From Monomorium pharaonis (lineage: Eukaryota; Arthropoda; Insecta; Hymenoptera; Formicidae), in the NCBI RefSeq assembly GCF_013373865.1, contig NC_050472.1, positions 26,023,138 to 26,087,137 on the forward strand: a stretch of 64,000 nt of DNA, in the 5' to 3' direction. Of this stretch, positions 37,036 to 48,990 are shown one piece after another. Numbering within the stretch: position 1 is the stretch's first letter; each line of letters opens with the position of its first letter. The position numbers and the translations under genes are program-made. Under the pieces are notes generated by a model, which saw only the letters and a program-made list of their open reading frames with translations, was not told the DNA's origin and did no database searches.

Positions 37036-37071
37036 TTCTAGAACGCATTTCACTTCTAGAATGCATTTCAC
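37036..37071. repeat. 18-bp tandem pair with HSE-like TTCTAGAA
   Basis: TTCTAGAACGCATTTCAC is repeated once with a single change (37036-37053 and 37054-37071). Each unit holds TTCnnGAA, a two-pentamer heat-shock-element core. A functional site normally has three or more pentamers, so regulation is only a possibility. Confidence 0.6.
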
Positions 37072-39964
37072 TTCGTAAATGTCTTCCCCGTATCTAGTCT
37101 TCGTCAATGCTATTCCAGAAGTTGAAGATACACGATAGCCTGGTTGACTGAACTTAAAATCGAACATCGAAATCGACGTCTATCAGGAATCACCGAGATA
37201 ATTGCTAGATCGATGCAATCGCGAAAATTCTATAGATAAAGCAATTAAAGTACAGCGTCGAGAACAGTTAGAAAGAAGCAATGTTTCAAGCTATTTTTTT
37301 TTTTTTTTTCATTGACAGTAATATTAAAAAGTATTCAATATTTTTACAAAGAAAATTCACACAAATTTATATAAAGACATTCATACTTTGTCAAATACGT
37401 AAATACAGATTTATATATATTATATATATCTTCTTAGACGCGTAATAGAATTCCAAGAAACTTCGAGTGTGCTATTCATTCGTGCAACTATTGCTTGTTC
37501 CATTTTTTATATATAGACTTGACGAATTCATAAGACATTCTTAGAACACGTTCTTCAGAAAAGAAAATTTGATATAAATTTTTTTAATAGAAGAATTATG
37601 TCTATTTTTTCTTAATGACGATATTTTCTTTTATTGGAATTTAATTATTAGAATTTTGCTTTGTATTTTGACAGATACCATGTGATTTCTTTGATTTTAA
37701 TATTTCAATTGCAGTTAGTGAGATAAAATTCAAAATTTTCGACTTTTGGATCTTCAAATAATGAATTCAGACTTTTCTATTGTTTTACAATTCGTATTCT
37801 TTTGTACGTTTTTTATTATCCCACTATATAATATTTAAATTTTAATTTATATCAATATATTAATGTCAACAGATTTTCTATTATTACTTATATATGTTTC
37901 ATATCATATTTTTCATATTTTCTCATCTATATATTCTTTCATTGAAGGCATTGGTAAAATGGTAAATACTTATAATAATATTTATAATAAAACCATTTTA
38001 ATTATCGAATTTCTACGTAAAATCCAGTACTCTCTGACTATATTGATTATTTCTTAATTAATTTCAAAATATTTCTAGCACTACTTAATTAACATTTGAG
38101 TATTGTTAGTATTCGCGGGATTGAAACTGCAGTGATCACTGTGTGAGCACGAAATTAGTTTGTTTTCAAATCATCATTCAAATGTTTCCGATTCACTGCC
38201 GTCTCTTATTCATTTTCTACTAATGAGAAACCCGCCATCGCATTATGTAAATTCTTTGCGCCTTTTTGAAACAGAGTTCTCTCAAAAAGAGTACACATTT
38301 CGCAACTCGCATGTGTGTCTCGTGCGCAATCACCAACTACGCTCTCGTGCCTGGTAGGTAGGTAGGTAAACCTATACGCATATTTATTGCGTTACAATGT
38401 GCCCTTTCTAATCACAGACCGCGCGCACGATGCAATTTCGTTCTTGTAGCGACGTGCCGTTTATCCCGGAGTACGTAACGAGGTTGCCACTATACCCGTT
38501 GGCGCAAAAATAGATCACCTCGCGGAATCTGACACACGTCTCTCTCGTCTGCGGTATTTCCTTGAAAGAAACGTCTAAGCTAAATCATCAAATCGTTAGT
38601 CGTGAAAAAAAGTTATTTAAAAAAGTCATTATGATAAATATAGTGCTATTTAAAAGGTCTAAGTGATCTTGAATTCTTTATGAAGAGATTTCCGCTTCTT
38701 TTAAACCGCAAGTTGTAATTTACAAGTTAAATATATGAATACTTTCCTTATCATTTTTATTTTAAACTGTCATAAATATTTCAAAAATCGTGTTTTTGCT
38801 TCGATAAAAAGATTCTTATCTAAACACATATATAAAAAGATATAAATTTGTTGTTTTACTTTCGAAATGTTGATTTTTTTAAATTTCGAATGCGTCTTTA
38901 CACGAATAATATTTATTTGCAGCATACATGATACGAATGTAATGTAATATTCTGTTTTTATTATTAAGATCACTGCGAGTCGTCACTCGAGATCGATATT
39001 CCTCGAGCGGCGAATTCGTAGTAATTGAAAGGCACAGATCGATCATTGGTATCCGATTCTCGACGCTGTACATTTATATAAGACATAAAGACTATATTTT
39101 GATACACACTGTCGATAAATCATCTAAAGTATATTAGTAATATACGTGTACAGATATCCACGTATATTATACGAAACCGTGATGTAAGAAGACAAGGTGG
39201 GACCTTGTGCATAACATTCGATTAAAGTAACAGCGAGCTTATTGATGTAATCAGTAGTCTTATTCTGTAATTCTCAACGACAATTCAGTATCGTTATATT
39301 ATTGTTGCACGGATATTGTATGTGGGGTAAAAAAAGCTACGCAATGTAGTTATTTCGTTAAAAGTTACAACATAGAAATCAGTCTCAAATTATGAAAAGC
39401 AATATGGCTGCTTAACGTTAATCAGTATCGATAAAGCGACGCATTATTATAATTAATTTTACGTTCGAATTGTGAGCCAACTTTTTAATAAATGCTCCAT
39501 TATACGCTGTCGCTATTGTGCGCAACGTTACATCTTGTCCTCTTACTTTTTCACGTCTAGACCGTCTGTATTCCTCTACATTAATTTTATTAAATAAACC
39601 ATCTGGTGTCGCGGATGTTGAGAAGCATCTCTTGCGCGATGATTTTAGCTAACATTACATTAGCTCGCGATAAATCGACGAGAACTGTCCGTTTAGCTTT
39701 TATTACAACAGATTGATTTAACGCTACTTTTAAAGAAATTGAGGCTTTATATGATTAAGATTGTCAATTCCAAGAGTCAATTGAATTTTCTTGTGAAAAA
39801 CTCTTCTTGTCACGTGAACGACCGCTGAGAGATCCTTTTCAACGATCTTCGAGCTGGATGATCGGTACAATTTATTATATTCAAAGGAACCACCGACGCT
39901 TGGTTTATATTAAACCAGTGCGAACGAGCATCAGCCGTTACAAGCTTCGATGATAGAAGCGAAG

Positions 39965-40016
39965 GTCGTCGTGATCAACATCGACGGCGCAGCATCACGT
40001 CGATGATCACGACGAC
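39965..40016. other. 52-nt GC-rich hairpin
   Basis: GTCGTCGTGATCA then TCGACG pairs with CGTCGA then TGATCACGACGAC, giving about 19 bp with a 3-nt bulge on the 5' side and a loop of about 11 nt. It lies within a palindrome-rich stretch with no gene nearby. The stem is stable, but short for a microRNA precursor. Confidence 0.55.
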
Positions 40017-40941
40017 ATGCACGAGCGGTGCTTTAGCGAAATGTATCTTCTGTAATTAATAATGTAATTATGCGAATTATGTGATTATACAGATTATCGT
40101 ATTGTAGGTAGCACAGTCAATTGTAAATCGCGTGCAGACATTTATGTAAATTGTTAAAATTTACGCTCGCCCGTTGTTTCATTGATTTGGCGATTAGTAC
40201 TTTATTGATGATAGCACGTTTCCATTAATTAAGATACTCCAATAGTAAATATTGTTTAACAGAAACGCGTTTGCACATCGCGCGATCAATTCTATCTGGT
40301 AACTTTTACAGCTGGAACGTGCGGTATGAAGGATTTTTTTTTTTCTAATTAAATTAGGTGCCTTCGTAACTTAATTAGGGTTACTCGTTTTTAAGCAGGA
40401 TATCAGTATTTGATAAATAGGCAGAACGACTGATTCACTGTCCGCCCGTTTATTATCACAGATAGATTGAATTGGCAATTCGTTCCGCAACCTTACAAGT
40501 TGCATATTCGTTTATATTGCGAACTTTAACGCTGCGGTGTAATAATTTTCAAAGATGTGCAATAAAAAAGGAAGTGCATTGAAACATGCGCGTAATAAAA
40601 CATAGCACATGTGCCCGCAGAATTCCATCTTTACCTTGAAACTAAATCTACTAATCAAATATGTTTAGCGATAAGAACTGACAAGTCATATGTGTCCTTT
40701 GACAATCCTGCTCCTCTTCCTTCATCCGAGAGGATAATAATGTAGAATTCTATCGTTGCATTAACGCTCCACTTGTTTATTTTTCTAGAGAAGTAAAGAT
40801 TTTGGAGTAACGTCTCATTTTTAAAGTAATCGATACGAATTTAATAGGTGGTGTTACACCGGAAAGGAAGAAGGAGCGTTTGTCGTTTAGGTAAATCATC
40901 GACGGTAAGTTATCCGAGTTCTCTCTCTCTCTCGCTCTCTC

Positions 40942-41090
40942 TTATGCCCGTATTGATAGTCAGGCCTTATACTTAAGGCCTTAAATTCATCTTTAGATAC
41001 TTTTGTAGCCAATAAAATGATCCATAGAGCATTTAAAGATAAACTTAAGGAGGCCTTAAATATGAGGTTTGACTATGAATACGGGCATTA
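40942..41090. mobile_element. MITE with TTA target duplication (PIF/Harbinger-like)
   Basis: Terminal inverted repeats of about 50 bp begin TGCCCGTATTGATAGTCA (from 40945) and, as reverse complement from 41087, TGCCCGTATTCATAGTCA. Both continue through TTAAGGCCT and on to ATCTTTA. The element is 143 bp and is flanked on both sides by TTA (40942-40944, 41088-41090). A 3-bp TWA duplication is typical of PIF/Harbinger elements. It has no coding capacity, so it would depend on a transposase elsewhere. Confidence 0.8.
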
Positions 41091-41341
41091 GTTCAGGCGC
41101 GGTCAAGTGACGGTGTGCAATGTCGGCGCGACGACGCATCTCCTCGCCTCGCGTCTCTCTCTTTCTCTCTCTCTCTTTCCGAGTGAGTTGCATAACCCGA
41201 GGAGAACCAAGACATGAATGGAGCCGAGCGGCGTGCGACAAGGACAGCTGCGTTGCCGGCTTGGTTTCCCGGTGCGACGAGTGCGGACGCGCGCCGGTCG
41301 GTGGTAGGGCGCACTGACCGAGGAGGATGCCAGTTTGGGTG
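41091..41341. other. GC-rich spacer between two transposon remnants
   Basis: CpG-rich with a CT-rich block at about 41155-41178. Open frames occur on both strands and look composition-driven. No gene is recognised. Confidence 0.4.
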
Positions 41342-42029
41342 CAGTGGCGGATTTAGGAATAGGCTCCGTGGGCGCTCTGCAATGCGGAGCGTCGAGATGC
41401 GAAAGCATCTTTTTTTGATGGCGCTTAATCTTACAAGGAGCAACGCAATGGTTACACAATGATCGCATAGATACTACTCACCTAGGTAGACGTAGACTGA
41501 ACGGCAAAAATAAAAGTTACATATAAAATGAAATATTCAAATGCATTTCTTCTTAAGAGCAAGGGCTTTGCTTAAAGTATTTCGAAATCAATTTTCGCTA
41601 TAGAGAAGTGTAACTGCTGGGTGGGAATAATTGTAGGAATAACAGTCGGGATTACCGGTTGTTTGAGCATTTCTCGATGACGCTGTGTACGCAACATTTT
41701 TTTCGCGAAATTAATAGAATTCTTAACCGCAGGTGATCGCGTGAAACATTAAATACGAGACATACGAATCCAGAAGAATAGTATTTTAAATCAGATTAGC
41801 TTAGCTCGCTGTATACGTGGAATACATTGCCTAAACTGGCAACTCGTTCTTTTTAACTGTATTTTTTTCCGCGCCTATTGTCGGCTTTCTCCTTGTCAGG
41901 TATGAAAGCGTAAGGAAAAAAAAAGCACAACTAAAAAGGAGCAGACCTAAGAAAGGCGTGGAAGATCCCTACGAGGGGTAGCTTCGGGTTAATAGGCCTA
42001 GAGCAGTCTGATGTGTGAATCCGCCACTG
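41342..42029. mobile_element. Non-autonomous DNA transposon remnant with CAGTGGCGGATT ends
   Basis: CAGTGGCGGATT at 41342 is mirrored by AATCCGCCACTG ending at 42029. These bound about 690 bp whose ends are GC-richer than the AT-rich middle. Termini of this CAGTGGCGGAT type are characteristic of hAT-superfamily elements. The 8-bp flanks do not match, so the target duplication has decayed or the boundaries are imprecise. No transposase frame remains. Confidence 0.6.
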
Positions 42030-43786
42030 TGTTGAGACCGAGGGACGTGGCGGACAGAAATGACGCAGTGACCGGCGGAGTCCGGTGTGGAGAGAACGCG
42101 CGCGAGAGAGAAAAAGAGAGAGAGACGAAGAGGAGAGGCATTCCGGTGGAACGGCGACGGTACACGTCCGTTTCCACGTAGCGAGAGAGATATAGAAAGA
42201 GGTACGTCCGCGCGCATCTGCCGTCGCTGCTCGTTCGCTCGCGGAGGAAGCGAACAAAGACAGAAGCGGCCGGTCATCGTTAGAGGAACACGGGGCTCCA
42301 CCACGTGGCGAAAGGAAGGGGGACGAAAAATCCCGGGAAGCGAAGTACAGAGCGAATATGCAGATGCGCGTCCGAGGTGCTTGGAATGCGAGATGTGAAG
42401 GGCAGGAAAAGAGAATTCATTCTGTTTAGGGAAATTAATTTTAAGCAGAGATAGAAGTAGGTGCAATATTTAATACACGATTAATCGGAATATATAATAA
42501 TAATAATAAATACACGATTAATCGGAAACGCGCGGAAATTGTAGAATCGCAAGCGCACAAAAAAAGTTTATTGCGTCAAATATAAAATTGATTTACCGCA
42601 AACGCTGTCAAAAAATCTTGTTTTTGCTACGAAATCAAGAAGCCCTACAGTGCTCGTTAAGGAGTGGATTTGGGCCAAGGATGAGGAACAAGTGACTTAG
42701 GATCGAACTTAGAGATCGAGAAACCAGCGAAAGAAAAACAGTGATTAAAGAAAGATAGAAAAGGAAAAAAAGAGACGGGATGATGTCGTCGGCGGTGCAG
42801 TAATCGGCTTAGTTAAAGAGAACGATCACGTGGTCGGTGTATCGGCGATGCGCGCACCATCGCGAAACGGGACGGAGCAGGGATAGGGAGACGAGGGGCG
42901 AAAGAAGCGATGGCAGCAGCAGCAGTAAGAGGAGGGTGGGAGGCAGGGTGCAGTGCGTTGCATAGGAAAGCCAGGACATCGGCGCTGCACCCGCCAGCAG
43001 TCGCACAATGCACTTTGCCCTGCGCGCCGCCGCCGCCGCCGTCACATATAACCGGTGCACGACGCACGTGCAACGCGGCTCGACGTGATGAATCTCTCTG
43101 TCTCTCGTTCTTCTTCACTGTGATGACGCTCGGTGACGGCAGTGTTGTTATTGTTCACATTCTTGCGGTTGTTCCTGCTGTTGCACGGCGTATTCTATCG
43201 ATTAGCGGGCGTCTTTAGCATAAGGTCCTCGTCTAACGTTGCATATAGTGGCCGAACGCGGTCATCGGATTTTCCTAATCGGAGCGAGCGTTCCGCAAAG
43301 CGCGACGTTTATTTAATTTCGCCGATTCAAGAGGACTGACGATGAAAGTCGAACGACTTAGGGTTTTACGAGAACGTGGACGCCTTTAGCACCAGCTTTA
43401 ATCTACTGAAACGTTTTAATGTCCACCGGGATTTGTCGCTAGTTATTTATTCTCGAATTCAATTCGTGTAATTCGGATGTTTCTGGTGATCCCATTTGGA
43501 TTGCTTCGAGAAATTTGCTGCCCCGCGAATACATTGTGCACGTCGATTTAGGAAATAGCCAACAAAATCGTGGTTCGCTGCACGTCGATACGCAAGGGTG
43601 CGTCCTAAAACGAAACTCTGCTCTCGCGAGCATTAAGCATCCCGCCCTAGGACATTGTCCTTTTCCCTTCTCATTCACGTTTCGTCCACCTCGCTCGTTC
43701 CGTCCGTTCATCCAGCGTATCAACGTGGACCGATTGTTATGCAATTTGTCGCCACATTTTGTACCTCTCGTACAATCTCTATTACG
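42030..43786. other. GC-rich non-coding stretch, no gene recognised
   Basis: Contains GA-rich tracts (about 42105-42125), a 19-bp direct repeat AATACACGATTAATCGGAA at about 42472 and 42510, a short (GCA)n run near 42911 and CpG-rich blocks. Open frames of about 60-165 codons lack domains and overlap on both strands. Confidence 0.45.
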
Positions 43787-43810
43787 ACACACACACACAC
43801 ACACACACAC
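43787..43810. repeat. (CA)12 microsatellite
   Basis: Pure AC dinucleotide repeat. Confidence 0.95.
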
Positions 43811-46523
43811 TTTACTGCTTTTTTAACTTTAAAAAAAACCCGCGTATTGGCATTTTGCTTTAGATAATACGCGCATACATTTTTCTATTGAAAAAAAATT
43901 AAACTTGAGCAATTTTTACATACCTATATAAATCGAATTTAATATAAATGTATTAAAAATAAATCAATTGATCTATCGACTAGGAAATTGAGCCAATTTC
44001 GCCGACAGCGAATTATTTCTTTGTCCCATAATATTTTACATCGAATATTTTTCTTTATGAGAAATGATAAATTTTTTTAAGCATCAAGTTTTCTTTTTTT
44101 TTTTTTGTTACTCGGTAAGCTTAATTTTTCAATAGATCGGTATAAGAAAATCAAAAGCTATATTTATCTTTACGAAAACAAATGTAAAGGTTATCGAAAA
44201 ACTGAGTTGCATTCTAAAACAAGAGCCTTTGGGAGTCACGATTAACTTGTCGCGACAACATGGTACGAGCTTTTAACTCCGATGGCCGCCCCTACCGTTC
44301 GCATATAGCAACGAACTTCCGACAAAAAGTAATCACCAACCTCTACGAGTGCCGGAAGTCGTAGGAAGCTGTCAATTGTACGACAGTATCCTGCGACAAG
44401 CCATTATCAATCTAGCGCGCCAAAAATAGGAAAATCGACAACCATGACGTGATAAACGAATGTTTTTTTTTTCTTATACGCGAAGACGCGCAGGAGTCCG
44501 CAGATAACGCAACGCGTGAGTATACATTGCTTCATAAATGTGTATATTTATAGCACTTTTTTTTTTTACTACAAGCCATTACTATTATTGAGAAACTGAG
44601 GAAATCATGTTCTAGATTGTACACCGACAAAATTACAAATCGACGCAATTATAATAGAATGTAATACAATTCCTGCGAGAAACAAGACAGTTCCATTATT
44701 AAATATGAAATTCTCACAGACAAGATATGTACGTCTAGAAAATGGCCTAATTTTTGAAATATGCTTTATGTGTTCTTTGAACAACTTTATAATGCCGTTT
44801 GAATGATCTTAACGTGGTTATAATTGTACGAGATGTGCCATACTTTTCCCTACGCACGCTTTGCATATTGCGACACATGTATACGCGATGTGCTTGCTAT
44901 CATAGAGTTGTAAATTCTTTTAGACTTTCTTTTCTCACGAATTTTTGCCGTCAAAACGTTAAAAGATCGACCTATGACCGCATGCCGTTCTCTCCGCTTT
45001 AATCTGCATTAACGTCACACTTCTTTTTTTTCCTAAGCTTTATGGTACACGTTTTACTAATCTAAAACTCACGATAACTAGTTGTCAACAAGAATCATTA
45101 ACAAGTGTTAACAAATGACAATTTTTTACAAATCTGAATTCTTTTGATTGATAATTTTTGTATTAATATTGATGACTATCTTTATACTTTTGTCAGTCAA
45201 ATAAATAACTTTGAGATGTTATTATTACTCTAATTAACTTGCATACTCGAAGTCTGAGCAAGTAATTGCAAATTATATTAATATGATAATGATCACATTT
45301 ATTTGGCCTACATGAGAATAATTACATGTAATCAAAAAGAAAATGAACATTATTAATTCATTTCTAAATAATGTAATTATTGTATTATTATTATTACGTA
45401 ATAGATACATAGGATTTTATGAAATTCACGAATTAAAACTACATTATAACAAGAAAGGATTCGAGAAACTAAGCAAAGTTGTTATTTCAAAGAGTTTTAA
45501 ATCTTTTTATATTTCAAAAATTATTATTTACAAGATAAAAATGTACAAATCCCTATTTTATTTAACTTTCTAAGACCTTTCTTGCTATATTTTGATATTA
45601 AGATGAAAATTTATTATTAAATAAAATCATTTTCCTCGAAAGGATTAAATGATTCATGTGGAAAATCATTGAGCAAAAGTGCGCACGGCCTATAAATTAG
45701 TATCTCGTGTAACAAAGTTATATCCCCCTCTTGCATTAGTGTTCGGCAACGCATACACGGGCAAGCCTTCCACACTCGTGCACTTGCTTTATACCGACGC
45801 GCGCGTGTAGGTTTATATATAGAAATAGCAGCAGCGGAACAGCACCGGAAGCAAAGGAGTTCCGCCCAAGCCTGAAAGGGTCACCGTACTTTGAAGAGCG
45901 AGATCTAAGACCGCGCGTGTACACTTGACGAGATTCTACGTGCGTTTCATTGAAGGCTACGAGGCCTACATATCGCGTTTATCATTTTGCTGATGAAATT
46001 GCATTAAAAATTAAAATAAACGTACGTAAAATTGTCAATAGAATAGAGAAACAAAAGATATACTAGAAATTCAAATACCCAATTTTCGCAGAAGTGAGAG
46101 AATTCAACTTAGATACTCAAGATACTAAAATTTCTAAAAATATCAAACTTATATATACATTTCAGAAATAGGATATGAATAAAAAGGAAAGTCAAATGTT
46201 GTCGTAATCTTACGCTGAGAGAACAGCTGAAAAGTAATTGGAAAAAAAAAGATGAAAGAATGTAATTCCAGAAATCGCGCGTCACAATCAATAGGAGGAA
46301 AATGCAGAATCACGCGATTCGTCTCGCGGTTTGTCCTCTCGCAACCGAGGAAAAAAAAAGAGGGATTCTCTCAGCTCTGCGTTAACGGCCCTCGCTTTTA
46401 TTGCCACCGGCAGCTCATCCTCCGACGCCACGGCGTATCCGAGCCGAGCGGAAGTCGGCGCGGGGCGTTCGTTCCGGAGGCGCGTATTAACGTCCTCTCG
46501 CGGGGGCCAGGTAGATACGCGAG

Positions 46524-46551
46524 AAAGAAGAAAAAGAAGAAGAAGAAGAAG
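46524..46551. repeat. (AAG)n trinucleotide repeat
   Basis: Imperfect then pure AAG units within a CpG-rich island. It creates a poly-Lys/poly-Phe artefact in the local frames. Confidence 0.85.
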
Positions 46552-46670
46552 CTGGCGGAGCCGTCGGTTCCTGTCGTTAACGCGCGCGCGCAGGCGTTTC
46601 CTCGCAAAACGCGTGACTTTATGAATGAAACCACTACGCGCGCGTACCCACTACCGTGCGTGCCTGCCTG

Positions 46671-46696
46671 TGTGCGTGCGTGCGTGCGTGCGTGCG
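46671..46696. repeat. (TGCG)n tetranucleotide repeat
   Basis: About six GTGC units following two TGCC units. Confidence 0.85.
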
Positions 46697-48947
46697 CCGT
46701 TTCTACGCGACGACGAGACGGTAGTACGCGCACGCATTTACTCGCTCGTTCTATGTAGGAAGGAAGTCGCGACGGCGGAAGTATTGTCCGCCCCGGCATC
46801 GAGTACGCGGAGCGTCCGCGTCGGACAGTATTTACGCGACAGGATGCCGCATTCAAGGAAGTGTAACTCGGTTCGCCGCCGCCGCCTCCGCCTCGCCGGG
46901 GTGCCCTTAATCGCGCGATGCATCGTGCATTATTCATCATTTAATTAGACACCTTCGAATTCTTGGCGATTTCTAATGAGCCCACCGAGGTCAGCAGGGT
47001 GTTGGCCCAGCAAAATCCTCTTTTTGTTTTTTTAAATTTTATTTTACTACTTTGACCGAGCTAGCACTGAGTCGGCGTCTAATAGAATAGGGAAGCTCCG
47101 TTCTCCTTCCAAATTATCCGAAAAAGTTTCAAATAAACGTGTGTGTATGAAATAAAATAAAATTATAAGCGTATGTAACGGTACATACAATCGCGAAACT
47201 TTCCTCCCAGGATACTGGAAATTTATCTTGTGCTACAAACTCCACCAAATATTTATAATTTTTTAGAGGATTGGAAGTGAAAGCTCTCGCGCTTGATATA
47301 TTTCCATCGAAGGCAAATTTACGTTCAAATTAAAAAGAAAAATTTACCTGTCATTCGCAAAATCAGATTGAAAGATGTATTTACAAAGAATTGCAACAAA
47401 GCACTTTATTCTATTTTTTTCCGTGACGTATAAGATATGTTTTCGAACTTTGTTAGAAGTTAATTTAATGTTTGCTGAAAATAATCATTCTTGAACTTAC
47501 GTTACGCTTTACGCTGCATTCCAAAAAAAACCTTGGAACAAATTGAAGAGAGATAGAGAGAAGTGTCTTTCTCGCGCGATTGAAATTGACACCTGGAGGC
47601 CCTTGTATCGGGCCTCGGACGTGTGACTATTTTCGGACACTCTTATTCATCGGCGCGGCATCTCTGGTCCGGGCGAAACTTCACGTACGCCCGTCCATTA
47701 TTTTAAGACTCTCTACTCCGATACTCTCGAAAACCGCTTCCCGATACCGGCGAAAGCCTGGATTCCCCCCTCCCGCATCTATCCGCCGTCTTTTCTGTTT
47801 ATTATTCGTCGCGAGCTACTCTCCCCATTGGTGCATTGTGTCCGCGTCGCATCGAGGCTCGTGGCGACGCGCACGTTCCAACTCGTCCGAAACCGAGCGC
47901 CGTCCGGGGTTAGGCCACGTCTCCGTTGAAATTCTAGGCCGACGACTCTGGCGGCTCTATTTCTATTCTAAATCCACTTCTATTCTCTATTTCCACGCGC
48001 GTGACGGCGGCGTCGCCGCGAGGAGTTTATACGTCTGCGGTATTTCGAGGAGACGGGCCCCCGAGAGATGCTCGTACGCTCCCCTTCCCCCATGCAAGTT
48101 CAAACCCGTCGAAATTTCCAATTTGAAATTTCGTCACCGAAATATTCAATGTTCTCGAAATACTCGAAGAAAAAGTCTTCTTTTCTCTTACGAATATTTT
48201 TTTCCGCGCGAAAAAAAAGAAATCTGATTTGCAAAAAATTTTTTATCCGAGCTTGGGAATTTTGCCACCCTATATACGCCTCTGACCCGCTGCTGCTGGT
48301 GCTGCTTTTTTTCTATTGCGCATCCTGAATTTTCTCGCTGCGACGCGATCCCATCGAGGAAGACTAAATTGCTCGTTTGTGCTAATGCACTTGATATCGT
48401 TTAATAGGCTGTTATGAGAACCGTCGAGCACGAAACGGTGCTGTCTATTCTCCACGGGAATTCTTTGTGTAATCGAATCTCGTGTATATTTCTATACTAT
48501 ATCTCTTAGTTTTATTGCCTTATTCCGAATTAATTTCTTTCATCTTTTGTTTAATGTTTAATATCTCCGATCGAGAGGCATCGATAGTTCGCAGTAAACG
48601 ATTTTAATTAACTGCTATGCATTATTCGTGAATCATGCCTCGATCGAATTAAACGGCGAAAATTTTCCTTGTAGTTCGATAAATCTTCTACACTCTTGGA
48701 AATGACTAACAGAAATAAGGCGTGATTAAAAATTAATTTGTACACTACTGGTTTTAATTACGCAACAATCTATTTTTTCCTCCTATAGCTATATAAACCA
48801 ATTATGTTAAAAGGCCACTTATATTAATGCTGGTTAGATAATTGTCTACCTAGAGCACAGTATTGATCAAACGTGAAGCATATTATATCTTATTAAACAA
48901 TTTCCCGCTTGTCTTTTACTCCTTGCAAAACATTAATTTACGATTTG

Positions 48948-48951
<4 letters not shown>

Positions 48952-48988
<37 letters not shown>
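48952..48988. repeat. (AT)n microsatellite, 37 bp
   Basis: Pure TA dinucleotide repeat. Confidence 0.95.

Positions 48989-48990
<2 letters not shown>

Larger units (their letters stand above)
36576..40941 (+). other. SLC39A11 3' UTR and downstream non-coding DNA
   Basis: No coding content is recognised. The 3' UTR must begin here, but its end is not clear. An ATTAAA lies near 37322, and AATAAA hexamers near 37986, 39487 and 39592 are candidates in AT-rich sequence where such hexamers are common. Two 18-bp tandem units holding TTCTAGAA lie at 37036-37071. A compact hairpin at 39965-40016 is listed separately. Confidence 0.5.

Noticed and set aside
47580..48227. 215-codon frame on the + strand, the longest in the window
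   Set aside because: It begins at a TTG, lies in a CpG-rich island, is Arg/Ser-rich and has no recognisable family motif or splice context.
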